This document shows, piece by piece, positions 21,890 to 32,241 of a stretch of DNA of 64,000 bases. The DNA comes from Phytophthora sp. 'mugwort'. Taxonomy: Eukaryota; Oomycota; Peronosporomycetes; Peronosporales; Peronosporaceae. The translations under genes were made by a program, and so were the position numbers. Below the pieces are notes generated by a model that was not told the DNA's origin, did no database searches, and saw only the letters and a program-made list of their open reading frames with translations. The stretch is from NCBI GenBank assembly GCA_033558025.1, contig JAUCEF010000011.1, forward strand, positions 3,162,001-3,226,000, written 5' to 3'. The first letter of the stretch is position 1; each line of letters starts with the position of its first letter.

Positions 21890-23393
21890 CGAACCTAAGT
21901 GTACCAAAAATCACCTCCTGTGGGTCTGCTAACTGCCATTCCACAAGCCCCATGAACGGAAATATGTAGCCGTCCATTTTAACCGTAGCTTGGGCATACT
22001 GGACTTCCGTAACTTGAACTTGCTGGTCTAACAGACACCGTTCCAACGGACCGTGTTGCTTATAACTGCCTTGAAGCCAGCACAGTGGTTGCGATACCGG
22101 GCTTCATCATGTTCTTACTAGCACTAGTATCCAGTAGAATTTGGACTTCCTTTCCGTCGATCCTTCCCTTCCGATGAACAGACTGGAGTTTGTACTAAAC
22201 TGCGCTGTATTTACATTTTGGTTATCTGACGTACTTGTTGGTTGCGATACATGCAATACTAGCTGTTTCTCTGAATGGTTCACGCATATCAGGTCCTTTC
22301 ACTCGTAGCGATTCGCGCATACAAGTTTCTTCCGTCGTGGCAGGTGCAAATTCCTTAATTATTGTACTTACGGTCTGTATGGTCTTTTTGCGTCGTCGTT
22401 TGCTCTTGGATGTCCGCTACGCTCATGGTCATACGCCCCATGCCAACCGTCTCCGTGGTGTCATCGGGGTTGTCATCAGTATGATTGGACATGTTCATCC
22501 TTGCCTGTTTACGATCACGTTGTCAATTCGAGTGGTTACCTCAGTTGGTGTCTTCTGGCTTTCTGCAACGATCGAATAAGAAATTGGTTACCCTATGAGC
22601 AGCGCTTCCACACCCGGAACACAGGTAACGCCGTATGCATCATCTCGTGTGGGTACACGTACGCTATCAATTTCCATTGACTCCGCTGCATCATCATTGT
22701 CCGTGTGTTTTCGTTCGTACGCTCGGTACTGTACGACGCTCATTGTTTCCATCCAGACGCACATGATGCGGATCAGAACGATCATAGTCCAGCGCTGTTG
22801 TTACAGCTTTTGCAAGCGTCTCGAAACGTTTGTATTGAACCTCTACATGTACACCGAACGATAACTACGCAAAACGTAACTGATTTTGTTTAGTTCTTCC
22901 ATCTTTGTGAATTGCGTCACCAAGTCGCGAAACTTGCTGACACAGTCAGACAAGTTCTTACAGTTGTGGTCTTTCAAGTCGTTCATTTGCTCTCGTAGGT
23001 GCTCTTGCAGTTTCTTGGTACGACCCCGGCTTCCAACTTGGGAACGGAGTCGTCGACACTCACAAAGGTGTTCATTCCCGCTATATGCCAATTTGCAGCA
23101 CGATGCTTCAGCGTTCCGGCTATCATGGCCAACATATTCTCCTTCAAACCTGCCTCCTTGTACGCGATACTGTTAGCTTGAAAGTACTGGTCAACCTGTT
23201 GTTTATATACATCAAATGACTCGTTCAGGTTACTGCTGTACTTGGACAATCTCACATCTTCCAGCTTGAGCCCAGAGATCCGTTTCATCTGCATGATAGT
23301 CTCAACGAGCTCGATCTGCTTCTGGATCGAAGCGATCGTATTCTGCAAAAAAAGTTCAGGATCCCCCATACTCGATACTTTCGGCGTGATCAC
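21890..23393 (-). pseudogene. gag: Gypsy element 2-type gag and protease relic
   Basis: The minus-strand frame 23393-22983 reads as a gypsy Gag start (SMGDPELFLQNTIASIQKQI, then YKEAGLKENMLAMIAGTLKH). It continues in an overlapping frame (23091-22843) with LREQMNDLKDH, CVSKFRDLVTQFTKMEELNK, the usual Gag helix that recurs in oomycete gypsy families. Further down, near 22160-22100, a degraded retropepsin motif reads ILLDTSAS followed by NMMKPGIA in shifted frames. RT is not found below it on this strand. Heavily broken. Confidence 0.6.
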
Positions 23394-25534
23394 TCATCGA
23401 AAGCCTTGAAGAGAAACGGGGGTAAAGGGGAAACCTGATATAAAGAATACATATGCTACTCCTAAGGTTCCGAACGACGAGTTTTCTTCGGTTCTGCCTT
23501 TCTTGTATGGCTTCGGCGAGGTCGATCCACGCATACTAGATCGGAATTTAATTTACAAAACGAGGCAGGTTCAAGATCAGCAATTCCATTGTAACCAGTG
23601 CAAAAAACCGGGGCTGAGTACCCTCAGGTACAACCAACAGCCCTCCAGTCAAATTTGCACCAAGCAGCGTACGATCGTCAAAACTGAAACTACATTTGTG
23701 GCCACAGATAGTGTGCAGCGGGTGTCAGATAACGGAGCAACCACTTACGTCAACAGCACGTTCCTGGCGCCAGCGACGGCGGCGGGTTCCCTCCGCTACC
23801 TGATGTCGTGCAGTGGCTTGCACTTGCGGTGCGGCAGAGTAAGCAGGTAGGTTTGGACTTGGAGACTCATGGGGCGACTCTCCTTTGGGAGTGAATACAT
23901 GTGTATATTTGTTTCTTCGCTAGCTACGACATGCATGCGCCGATGAATGCACCCGCGTGCTCTTCATCTTACTGGGTAAGCTTCTTTGTCTTTGTTGTAT
24001 CCTTAACCTAAATGTATAGCTGCGTTTCCTTTCTCCTAAATGTTTCTCAGTGGAGATACGCCCCAGGTGCGTACCTTCGGCGGCTGCCTGCCATTCGCAT
24101 CCTGGCCGCCCATGGCAGCTCGTGCATGGCGGCTTGCTGTATTAGCTGCTGTCGTACCCGGTCAGCTCGCCCGTGAGGGGGATGACCTGGGAGAGATGAT
24201 CTGCACGCCGTACTTGGACTGACAGAACCAGACAGCTCCGTACCGTCCGAGCGGCGCTTTGACGAGTGAGCAGCAGCTGACTGGTGCTTCTTATCAGTCA
24301 GTGTCGACGGACTTATGGGGGCGCAGCAGCGCGACCCGGGACTGGATGACGACGCCAGTTGCTACATGATGGTCGGTGATACTGCCATCGCACTAGCTGT
24401 CGCATCTAAGACGCAATACGATATCGCAATAAAATTCACGAGGCCGTATGCGTTGCTTCGCGGACGCAAATTTAAGGCGTGGCATGGTACGTGGACGCAG
24501 TAAAAGCAAGTAACAAAGAGCAAGCGGTACATTTCAGTGTTTAGAAAGAGGTCTTACACTTTAACCACGGCAAGTAACCGTTCAGGATCGAATTTACCCT
24601 CGAGATATATAATGTATAGCACTGCGCTTAGTGATACATGTGTGGCTCGCATAGCTCTGCTAGCAGGTTACTCCTTGTTACGTGACTATAGTATTCACGG
24701 ACTCTTCTTAAGATTTAACCCCTTCAACCCGATGGCCTGTATACGGTGTTAGTAAATCCTATAATCTTTGCAAATACTTAGATCTGAACTAATAACTATG
24801 ACTATTAAACCATACGCGTGATGCTGGACTGAAGACTAAAGAATTTCATTAACCTCTTGAACCCGAGGTGGTACCATATCCCCAGCCAGCCGAAGCCATA
24901 TGTACTCTAGCTATGAATTAAGACAGAACCAGTTAAACACACACATATGCACACAGCAAATCCCATGACTCGGATAAAGTATGAGATGACATCCCATATG
25001 TCGCATAACCTTATAATTGAGGATTGCAAGCTATTACATAAAAGTGGTCAGCCAAGCGAATCACGGCTGACCGCCCCTCCGGTGCCCCCGCGGTTCGCGT
25101 CGTTAGCTTATTTAGATACTATGTCCAGCCCAGTACGTGTCGGCTCGCTGGAATGCTCTGCGCTGGGTCCGCCTCTGCAAATGCCGCCCGGTTTTGCCGA
25201 GGTGCCGCAGGCTGGATCACGTTGTTATTCAACCGTTCGTCGCTTCTACGAGCAGGAGATAGAGACGTAATACACCTAAAGGGTGTTGAGTTGAGTTGAA
25301 GTAGGAAGTATGCTGAAACACGTGCCGGGCAAAGCCCCGACAGAAACACGGTGTCGGGTGGGCTGCTTTCTATCTCGCTTGCTGCTCGCAGAGCCGCAAA
25401 AGCTGAAGTGAGCGTGAGGAGCTGCTACGCTGCGCACCCCGTTCCGAAAAGTATATTAGCAATAATCATACAAATACAACCGATTCCTATACTCAGTCTA
25501 AGAGTCTTGGCCCGGCACGAAGTACACCTTCGTG
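23394..25534. other. No convincing gene
   Basis: Several plus-strand frames of 60-115 codons, none with a recognisable domain. One (23503-23850) contains ATDSVQRVSDNGATTYVNS, which faintly recalls a copia-type protease region, but the match is too weak to call. No promoter initiator is seen. Confidence 0.35.
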
Positions 25535-25955
25535 GCTGCACACAGCCGATGATGTCGCCTTGCATACGTAGTCGTAGATAGTCTTGTTGTGCTTGCACTC
25601 GTCACGCACTTACACACGGTGCGGCGACGTGCGAAAGATCAGCTTCATGGCTTGGTCACTGCCAGCGGTCTGTGGCTCTGGTGTTAGGCACTGGAGACTG
25701 CGAGTCTGTACACGCGGGGCACTGTAATCTGTCATCTCACATGCCCACTTGATCTCGGCGATAAAGCCAACGCGATCACACACGCCTCGATCTGGCAGCA
25801 TGCAGCCAATGATGTCGCCTTGTATACATAGTCGTAGGAGTATTGATTTTCTTACACTCGTCACGCACCTGTACACGGTGCGGCGACATGCGAAAGATCA
25901 GCTTCATGATGGGTCTGGCTCGGGCACAGCCAGTGGACTGTGGCTCTGTTGCTGA
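25535..25955. repeat. Diverged tandem duplication, period about 260 bases
   Basis: Segments near 25535-25690 and 25795-25955 share the same ordered landmarks: GATGTCGCCTTG (25551 and 25811), ACTCGTCACGCAC, GTGCGGCGAC and GCGAAAGATCAGCTTCATG, then GTGGCTCTG. The landmarks are offset by 259-260 bases. The copies differ at scattered sites, so the duplication is not recent. Confidence 0.75.
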
Positions 25956-27253
25956 GTGTTTGGGCTCAGCCAGCTGGTGATGCCGAACGCATGACCGTGC
26001 GATCCTAGGAGGGGTGCAAGTTGAAGTCCTTAACAGACGAGCGTGAAGCTGGTCATTCGTAGTACACTAGTGCCGGCTTTTACCTGAGTTGCAGTCCCGA
26101 TCTGCGCCACCAGGCAGAAGCAGCACAGTATATCCACAACGGCAGGGCAGCAAGGTGGGAAGCCATGGAGGCGAGCCGGAGGCACGCTATGGCATGCATT
26201 TGTAGGAGCAGCCAGTAGTTTAATTGTTATAGGCCTCACCGTCAATCACTTTCTTTTTCTCCTTATGGACCCCAAGTCAAGCTTCGCTAAGCTACGCTTC
26301 AACTCTACCTTGCTACTTCCTCTGTTGGACAACCTTTCCAATACTGGCCACTGCACATTGGGTGTCTGCTCAAGCAGGCCACTGTGTATTGTCATCTCAC
26401 ATTGATATGGCTACGCACGCTCATCTCATCATGCTTTCTATGTTTGACGTTACCACCCTTTTCTGTACTTTGCCTACGTTTCTCCGGATTTAATCGTACT
26501 TAACCGACCTTGCGCGATTTGCTGCAGGAACGTTTGAGTAAAACACACAATATTAGGAGACTCATTTCTATAAGTAATTTAATTAAGAACCTCGAGATTT
26601 AGAATCCTATCCGCTCTAATATGTCGAGTGGTTTCTTTGTCACTCATGTAATCAAGATTCAATGAGGCTGACATTGCCGAAGCATTCCGAAGTTGACCTT
26701 GGCTCGAATCAAGCTTCAGACAGCAACTGTTGTCGCTGAATACGTATTGGTGTCGACTTTTAAAAATAGGACCTTGATATGTGTACAGAACTCACTCAGT
26801 CCTGAACTGCTGGCTATTATAGTGGTGCCCGCCTTCCACTTTTTCCTTTGAAAAATATACGCATACACTATTTATTGATACAAGTTGTCAGGGGGAATGC
26901 TGAATTTTTTTGTAGGAAAACACGATAAGGTAAGAACGAATAAAAATGGCAAGCCCGTATCGGCAAAAAAAAAAACTCACTAATCCGTTCGGGAAAATAC
27001 ATACAACTAATCGACACTTGCGATATTCATGCCGACTGGGAAAACCATCTCTTGCCTGAGCTTGGCGCGATGATGAAAACATATTAGTCTCCGTCATTAT
27101 CACCAAACTGCAACTGAGAAAAACAGTTTGGAGCATAAACTCTAGCATTCCTCCCGAAAGCAGCATGACGCCCAATGTGACCGCATTGACACTACTTTGT
27201 CTATCCATCGCCATGCCATTCAACAGCGAACACCAGGACTGCCGCAGTCTTGT
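25956..27253. other. Intergenic, no gene recognised
   Basis: Mostly AT-rich non-coding sequence with short frames on both strands. It separates the transposon-rich left part from the gene cluster. Confidence 0.4.
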
Positions 27254-27269
27254 ACTTATTCTTCAAAAC
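27254..27269 (+). promoter_or_regulatory. Oomycete initiator-like element
   Basis: ACTTATTCTTCAAAAC lies 54 bases before the ATG of the first MDR gene and fits the oomycete initiator pattern loosely. The near-identical copy at 31077 keeps the better form TCTCATTCTTCAAAAC. Confidence 0.5.
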
Positions 27270-28306
27270 ACGCTCTCAACGACAAGTCCAGCAACCAACA
27301 ACTACCAACTCAACAACCAATCATGGCCGCCATCCCCACTACCTTCAAGGCTTACGAGTACCAACACTTCGGGGAGTTCCTCGAGGAGATTAAGCTCAAC
27401 CCGGCCGCCAAGCAGAATCCCGTGCAGCCGAACGAGGTCAAGATCAAGGTCTATAGTGCGTCGCTCAACCCCATCGACTACAAGATCGGGCTCTACGCGT
27501 CCATGATCCTGTCCACAATGGCGTCGCCCGAACACCCATACCGCGTGGGCCACGACCTATCGGGCAAAGTGGTGGAGGTCGGCAGCGACGTGAAGGATTA
27601 TCGGGTAGGCGACGAGGTGTTCGCCATGCCGTGGTTCGACGCCACGGGGACGTTCGCCGAGTACATTAACGTAGACACGAAGCGCGTGGCGCACAAGCCG
27701 AGCAACATGACGTGGAACGAGGCGGCGGGTGTGCCGCTGGCGGGCCAGACGAGCTGGCAGGCGCTGGTGACGTACGGCAAGTTGCAGAAGGGTCAGCGCG
27801 TGCTGATTCTCGGAGGCAGCAGCGGCACGGGTCTGTTCGCTATCCAGATCGCCAAGGCTCTTGGTGCGGAGGTCGTAGCCACGTGCAGCCACCGCAACGT
27901 GGAGCTGGTCAAGTCGGTGGGTGCCGACCAGATCGTCGACTACACGAAGGAGAAGTGGAGTGAGGTGCTGGCCGAGTACTCAGTGGATCTCATCTACGAC
28001 TGTGGCGTGGAGTCCCAGTCGTGGAATGACGCGGCGCAGAAGGTGCTCAAGGAGCAGACCGGTATTTTCGTGACCATCGGCATGATCGACAAAGCGATCG
28101 AGTCTCCCATCGGCGCGACGCAGAACCAGATCTTCAATGCGCCGTGCACGGAGTACCTTCTGGAGCTGAAGAAGCTGATTGAGGCCCGTCAGGTGAAGAC
28201 CATCATCGACTCAGTGCACCCGCTGGAGAACCTGGTGGAAGCCATGAAGATCTGTATGTCGCACCGCGCGAAGGGCAAGATCATCATCGAGGTGGCCAAG
28301 GAGTAA
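27258..28306 (+). repeat. Direct repeat (1049 bp), partner 31081-32129
   Basis: The segment from the initiator to the stop codon is repeated at a constant offset of 3823 bases with only a few differing bases seen by eye. Similarity stops exactly after the stop codon and at the initiator. Confidence 0.9.
27323..28306 (+). CDS. Quinone-oxidoreductase-like MDR protein, copy 1
   Basis: A 327-residue medium-chain dehydrogenase/reductase of the quinone oxidoreductase type. It is expected to transfer hydride from NADPH or NADH to quinones or enones in the cytosol; there is no signal peptide. The N-terminal half (residues 1-120) is the GroES-like catalytic domain, with NPIDYK at 49-54 and GHDLSGKVVEVGSDV around 76-90. 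The Rossmann half follows with the nucleotide loop GGSSGTG at 164-170. The cysteines that bind zinc in alcohol dehydrogenases are absent, as usual for the quinone reductase branch. I chose the start MAAIP because the frame upstream lacks conservation and the initiator lies only 54 bases before this ATG. The protein differs from the copy at 31146 at one residue that I can see (Tyr for His in the LAE-x-SVDLIYD stretch). Confidence 0.93.
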   Translation: MAAIPTTFKAYEYQHFGEFLEEIKLNPAAKQNPVQPNEVKIKVYSASLNPIDYKIGLYASMILSTMASPEHPYRVGHDLSGKVVEVGSDVKDYRVGDEVFAMPWFDATGTFAEYINVDTKRVAHKPSNMTWNEAAGVPLAGQTSWQALVTYGKLQKGQRVLILGGSSGTGLFAIQIAKALGAEVVATCSHRNVELVKSVGADQIVDYTKEKWSEVLAEYSVDLIYDCGVESQSWNDAAQKVLKEQTGIFVTIGMIDKAIESPIGATQNQIFNAPCTEYLLELKKLIEARQVKTIIDSVHPLENLVEAMKICMSHRAKGKIIIEVAKE

Positions 28307-29069
28307 GGATGGAGATAACTACAGTAGCTAGCCAAGTGAACCCGATGCGTGAAGTACTCACGTCGGACTCGTACCAATGCATAGCTTTAATTCGTATTTT
28401 TCGGATGGTCGATTACATTCTAATGTTTAATAAGCGAAATGTTTCGATCACGAGTAGCACTATTGTGTCGGAAACTAGGAAGTTCGTTGAGGTCGGCATT
28501 GAAATAATAATAATGAAGTATGTCTGAACTAGAGAGTTTATTTACCTCATCATCATGATTACCTGGCTGGCGGGGATACGCTGGAATAGCCTGTAGCCAA
28601 TACTATATCGACGCCAAACCTGGTACTATTGCAAGAACAAATGTGACTTATTTGAATAGGATCACTGTTGCACTGCTTATTCCTTGCTACAGTACGCTAT
28701 CACTCCTCCTGCTGTTACAACTTCAACCACGTGCCGGTCTTGCCTCGATCAAAGGACGGTGTCCAATGGCTACAGCTACCGCTGCCCTATACTACTTAAC
28801 ACGAAATATGCACGGCGGGCGGTAACTGCGGTCCTTACGCGGTATGGCTGTTCACTGGTCTTGATCATTCTCGGCCGCTGCCATCCGTCCTGCTGTCCTT
28901 TCGGTTATGGGTGATCTTCTAGCGCTCTTACGGGCTTCATCGGCGGGTCGACCCGTTGGGTGCCGGCCCGTTCATCTTGATCTTCAACGTCCATGCTGTC
29001 AGCCTCTTGTACTTGAACTCCATCTTGCTCCTCGCTGTCGTCTTCCACCGGAGTGACAAGTCCACAGAA
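28307..29069. other. Intergenic, no gene recognised
   Basis: The 3' flank of MDR copy 1. Short frames only; no similarity to the flank of the duplicate gene after 32129. Confidence 0.4.
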
Positions 29070-29330
29070 TGTCATCAGTCTTACTCCACCTCAATAATAA
29101 TCTTGCCCCTGCACAATACGATATACAGATCTTTAGGGCCTTTGGGGCCATTAAATCAAATGATATCCATGAGTTTGTCTACGTCGGCCAACTTCTCAGC
29201 TCCAGTGGGAACTCGGTGCAGGAGCATTAAGATTTGGTCTAGGATGGCGCCAATATGCGACTGAATAGGCAGTCAAAATTGTCACGACTTCTCCTTGATG
29301 ACCTATACCTCGCCATCGATCTACGCCGTT
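29070..29330 (-). pseudogene. Relic of an MDR gene 3' end
   Basis: The reverse strand matches the last ~250 bases of the MDR genes in order, at moderate identity. It aligns with the AAGGAGCAGACCGGTATTTT region (here AAGGAGAAGTCGTGACAATT), then the ATTGGCGCC and GACCAAATCTT parts, GAGCTGAGAAGTTG, AAGATCTGTAT, and finally GGGCAAGATTATTATTGAGG followed by TGGAGTAAG at the stop. Small deletions and frame breaks make it non-coding. It lies just downstream of the intact minus-strand MDR gene, on the same strand, so it looks like a decayed tandem copy. Confidence 0.75.
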
Positions 29331-29552
29331 ATGTAAACACGTAACCTAGAACTCAACACTCTTGACGAAAAAGTGCTGTTTATTAAGCTCACCGCAAACC
29401 AATCTGTCGCCCGAGATGATGCCTTGACAATTTTCAGTCAGAACAGCGTCAAGTCTAGCACATGTATGTACTGCACAACGACCACCAGGCAATTCAACGT
29501 TCATGTTTGTATTTCGGTCTTCATTCACAACTAGCAACAACCAGTCAGTCGC

Positions 29553-30536
29553 TTACTCCTTAGCAATCTCGATGACGATCTTGCCACGAGCTCGGCTTGA
29601 CATCTGCACCTTGATCGCCTCCATCACGTTCTCCAGTGAATGCACCGAGTCAATGATGGTCTTCACCTGGCCGGCCTCAATCAGCTTCTTCAGCTCTAAC
29701 AGGTACTCTGTGCACGGCGCATTGAAGATCTGGTGCAGTGTCGCACCGATGGGAGACTCGATAGGCTTGTCCACCGTCACGATGGTCACGAAAATTCCAG
29801 TCTTCTCCATGAGTATCTTCTGGGCGGCGTCGTTCCACGAGGCAGGCTCCACGCCACAGTCGTAGATGAGATCCACTGAGTGCTCGGCCAGCACCTCACT
29901 CCACTTCTCCTTCGTGTAGTCGACGATCTGGTCGGCACCCACCGACTTGACCAGCTCCACATTGCGGTGACTGCACGTGGCCACGACCTCCGCACCAAGA
30001 GCCTTGGCGATCTGGATAGCGAACAGACCCGTGCCGCTGCTGCCTCCGAGAATCAGCACGCGCTGACCCTTCTGCAACTTGCCATACGTCACCAGCGCCT
30101 GCCAGCTCGTCTGGCCCGCCAGCGGCACACCCGCCGCCTCGTTCCACGTCATATTACTCGGCTTGGGAGCTACTAACTTGGTCTCAATGTTGATGTACTC
30201 ACCGAACGTGCCGAAGTTGACGAAGCCAGGCATACCGAAGATCTCGTCGCCCACCTTGTAGTCATTGACGTCGCTACCAACCTCCGCCACCTTACCGGTC
30301 ATGTCAAACCCGACGCGGAAGGGGTTTTCGGCTGTGGGAACGTGCGGGAGTATGTGCGGGCCATATTTGACCAGCTTGTAGTCCACGGGGTTCACGGCGG
30401 CGCTGAAGATCTTGACGCGCAGCTCGTTGGCCTTCAGCGGCTTCTGGACAGCGTTCACGTTGAACTTGATCTCCTCAAGCACCTCGCCGAACTTATAGTA
30501 CTCGTAGGCCTTGAAGGTGGCAGGAATGGCGGCCAT
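29553..30536 (-). CDS. Quinone-oxidoreductase-like MDR protein, copy 2
   Basis: A 327-residue MDR protein, the same length and layout as copies 1 and 3: GroES-like domain first (NPVDYK near residue 50, GFDMTGKVAEVGSDV near 76-90), then the Rossmann domain with GGSSGTG at 164-170. It is probably a cytosolic NAD(P)H quinone or enone reductase. Residues about 125-232 are identical to copy 3, while the N-terminal 120 and C-terminal 95 residues differ at many positions. Such a mosaic suggests gene conversion in the cofactor-binding part. The gene is tail-to-tail with copy 1 and head-to-head with copy 3, sharing a 610-base divergent promoter region with the latter. The start MAAIP agrees with the other copies and with an initiator at 30612-30627. 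Confidence 0.93.
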   Translation of the reverse strand: MAAIPATFKAYEYYKFGEVLEEIKFNVNAVQKPLKANELRVKIFSAAVNPVDYKLVKYGPHILPHVPTAENPFRVGFDMTGKVAEVGSDVNDYKVGDEIFGMPGFVNFGTFGEYINIETKLVAPKPSNMTWNEAAGVPLAGQTSWQALVTYGKLQKGQRVLILGGSSGTGLFAIQIAKALGAEVVATCSHRNVELVKSVGADQIVDYTKEKWSEVLAEHSVDLIYDCGVEPASWNDAAQKILMEKTGIFVTIVTVDKPIESPIGATLHQIFNAPCTEYLLELKKLIEAGQVKTIIDSVHSLENVMEAIKVQMSSRARGKIVIEIAKE

Positions 30537-30539
30537 GGT

Positions 30540-30605
30540 GATTGGTGATTAGGCTTGTGAGCTTGTAGGCTTGTGAGCTTTTGGGCTAGTGGGCTTGTGG
30601 GCTTG
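30540..30605 (-). repeat. Degenerate minisatellite in 5' leader of MDR copy 2
   Basis: Repeated GGCTTGTGAGCTTGTAGGCTTGTG-like units of about 8-10 bases (on the plus strand) lie between the initiator and the ATG. The transcript leader would therefore carry a CU/CA-rich repeated tract. Confidence 0.6.
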
Positions 30606-30611
30606 GGATCT

Positions 30612-30627
30612 TTTTGAAGAATGAAGG
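30612..30627 (-). promoter_or_regulatory. Oomycete initiator-like element
   Basis: The minus strand reads CCTTCATTCTTCAAAA, about 75 bases before the ATG of MDR copy 2. It matches the TCATTCTTCAAAA core seen at the other MDR genes. Confidence 0.65.
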
Positions 30628-31076
30628 ACTGTTAAACTTGGCGCTGATGATGATGCGCGCAACAGCTTCATTGTGAATTACATAAGCATCCTTCTAGATG
30701 CGATCTAGAGCTGTCTCATTTAGGATCTGATTCGCCTATAGCTTGTTATTTAAAAAAACGGTAAACAGAGCAAACATGCCATTTGCGGATCATCATACGT
30801 CCGTGCATAAATTTCTTTATATCGGCGACGTCTACCCCCGACGAACCCTGTTAATAGCGCCATGTCTCGATTCCAGAATCGGCAGTCCGCTGATATGAAA
30901 ACACCGACGTCTCCAGCATTATGTACGTAGGTAAGTACTCAACTTGCCAAATCAAATCTAAGTTCTAGATCTGAGAAATTTTGTGGGAGTGCGCGCAATC
31001 CCAGTCCAAGTTGACGGGCCGTTTACAAAGCTCGAATGATTACCTCACGAGTATCCGTAGCAGCAGCAGCGGACTC

Positions 31077-31092
31077 TCTCATTCTTCAAAAC
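31077..31092 (+). promoter_or_regulatory. Oomycete initiator-like element
   Basis: TCTCATTCTTCAAAAC lies 54 bases before the ATG of MDR copy 3, in the position and form expected for an oomycete initiator. Confidence 0.65.
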
Positions 31093-31145
31093 GCGCTCTC
31101 AACGACAAGTCCAGCAACCAACAACTACCAACTCAACAACCAATC

Positions 31146-32129
31146 ATGGCCGCCATCCCCACTACCTTCAAGGCTTACGAGTACCAACACTTCGGGGAGT
31201 TCCTCGAGGAGATTAAGCTCAACCCGGCCGCCAAGCAGAATCCCGTGCAGCCGAACGAGGTCAAGATCAAGGTCTATAGTGCGTCGCTCAACCCCATCGA
31301 CTACAAGATCGGGCTCTACGCGTCCATGATCCTGTCCACAATGGCGTCGCCCGAACACCCATACCGCGTGGGCCACGACCTATCGGGCAAAGTGGTGGAG
31401 GTCGGCAGCGACGTGAAGGACTATCGGGTAGGCGACGAGGTGTTCGCCATGCCGTGGTTCGACGCCACGGGGACGTTCGCCGAGTACATTAACGTAGACA
31501 CGAAGCGCGTGGCGCACAAGCCGAGCAACATGACGTGGAACGAGGCGGCGGGTGTGCCGCTGGCGGGCCAGACGAGCTGGCAGGCGCTGGTGACGTACGG
31601 CAAGTTGCAGAAGGGTCAGCGCGTGCTGATTCTCGGAGGCAGCAGCGGCACGGGTCTGTTCGCTATCCAGATCGCCAAGGCTCTTGGTGCGGAGGTCGTA
31701 GCCACGTGCAGCCACCGCAACGTGGAGCTGGTCAAGTCGGTGGGTGCCGACCAGATCGTCGACTACACGAAGGAGAAGTGGAGTGAGGTGCTGGCCGAGC
31801 ACTCAGTGGATCTCATCTACGACTGTGGCGTGGAGTCCCAGTCGTGGAATGACGCGGCGCAGAAGGTGCTCAAGGAGCAGACCGGTATTTTCGTGACCAT
31901 CGGCATGATCGACAAAGCGATCGAGTCTCCCATCGGCGCGACGCAGAACCAGATCTTCAATGCGCCGTGCACGGAGTACCTTCTGGAGCTGAAGAAGCTG
32001 ATTGAGGCCCGTCAGGTGAAGACCATCATCGACTCAGTGCACCCGCTGGAGAACCTGGTGGAAGCCATGAAGATCTGTATGTCGCACCGCGCGAAGGGCA
32101 AGATCATCATCGAGGTGGCCAAGGAGTAA
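31146..32129 (+). CDS. Quinone-oxidoreductase-like MDR protein, copy 3
   Basis: A 327-residue MDR enzyme almost identical to copy 1; the one residue change seen is His for Tyr near residue 225. The domain layout is as there: a GroES-like half, then the Rossmann half with GGSSGTG at 164-170, and no structural-zinc cysteine set. It should act in the cytosol on quinones or similar electrophiles with NAD(P)H. An upstream in-frame ATG at 30981 exists, but I reject it because the sequence between lies upstream of the initiator and is not shared with copy 1. The gene ends only 112 bases from the convergent MDR copy 4. The near-perfect match to copy 1 from initiator to stop points to very recent duplication or conversion. 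Confidence 0.93.
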   Translation: MAAIPTTFKAYEYQHFGEFLEEIKLNPAAKQNPVQPNEVKIKVYSASLNPIDYKIGLYASMILSTMASPEHPYRVGHDLSGKVVEVGSDVKDYRVGDEVFAMPWFDATGTFAEYINVDTKRVAHKPSNMTWNEAAGVPLAGQTSWQALVTYGKLQKGQRVLILGGSSGTGLFAIQIAKALGAEVVATCSHRNVELVKSVGADQIVDYTKEKWSEVLAEHSVDLIYDCGVESQSWNDAAQKVLKEQTGIFVTIGMIDKAIESPIGATQNQIFNAPCTEYLLELKKLIEARQVKTIIDSVHPLENLVEAMKICMSHRAKGKIIIEVAKE

Positions 32130-32241
32130 AACTAGCGATTAGCGATTGTCAGGAGGTTTTTTAGAAATCAAATAAAAAAAAAGCAAATTCGCAGTAGTAT
32201 ATTTCAATTGCAGATGTCGATATACATATAAGTCAAGAAAC

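Noticed and set aside
23503..23850. Possible copia protease (DNGATTYVNS)
   Set aside because: The match is a few residues only, without flanking Gag or integrase motifs.
26280..26530. Possible solo LTR beginning TGTTGG near 26323
   Set aside because: No second copy, target duplication or primer-binding site was seen.
27197..27322. Longer start for MDR copy 1 (and 30981 for copy 3)
   Set aside because: The N-terminal extensions of the two near-identical genes are unrelated, and the initiator lies downstream of those ATGs.
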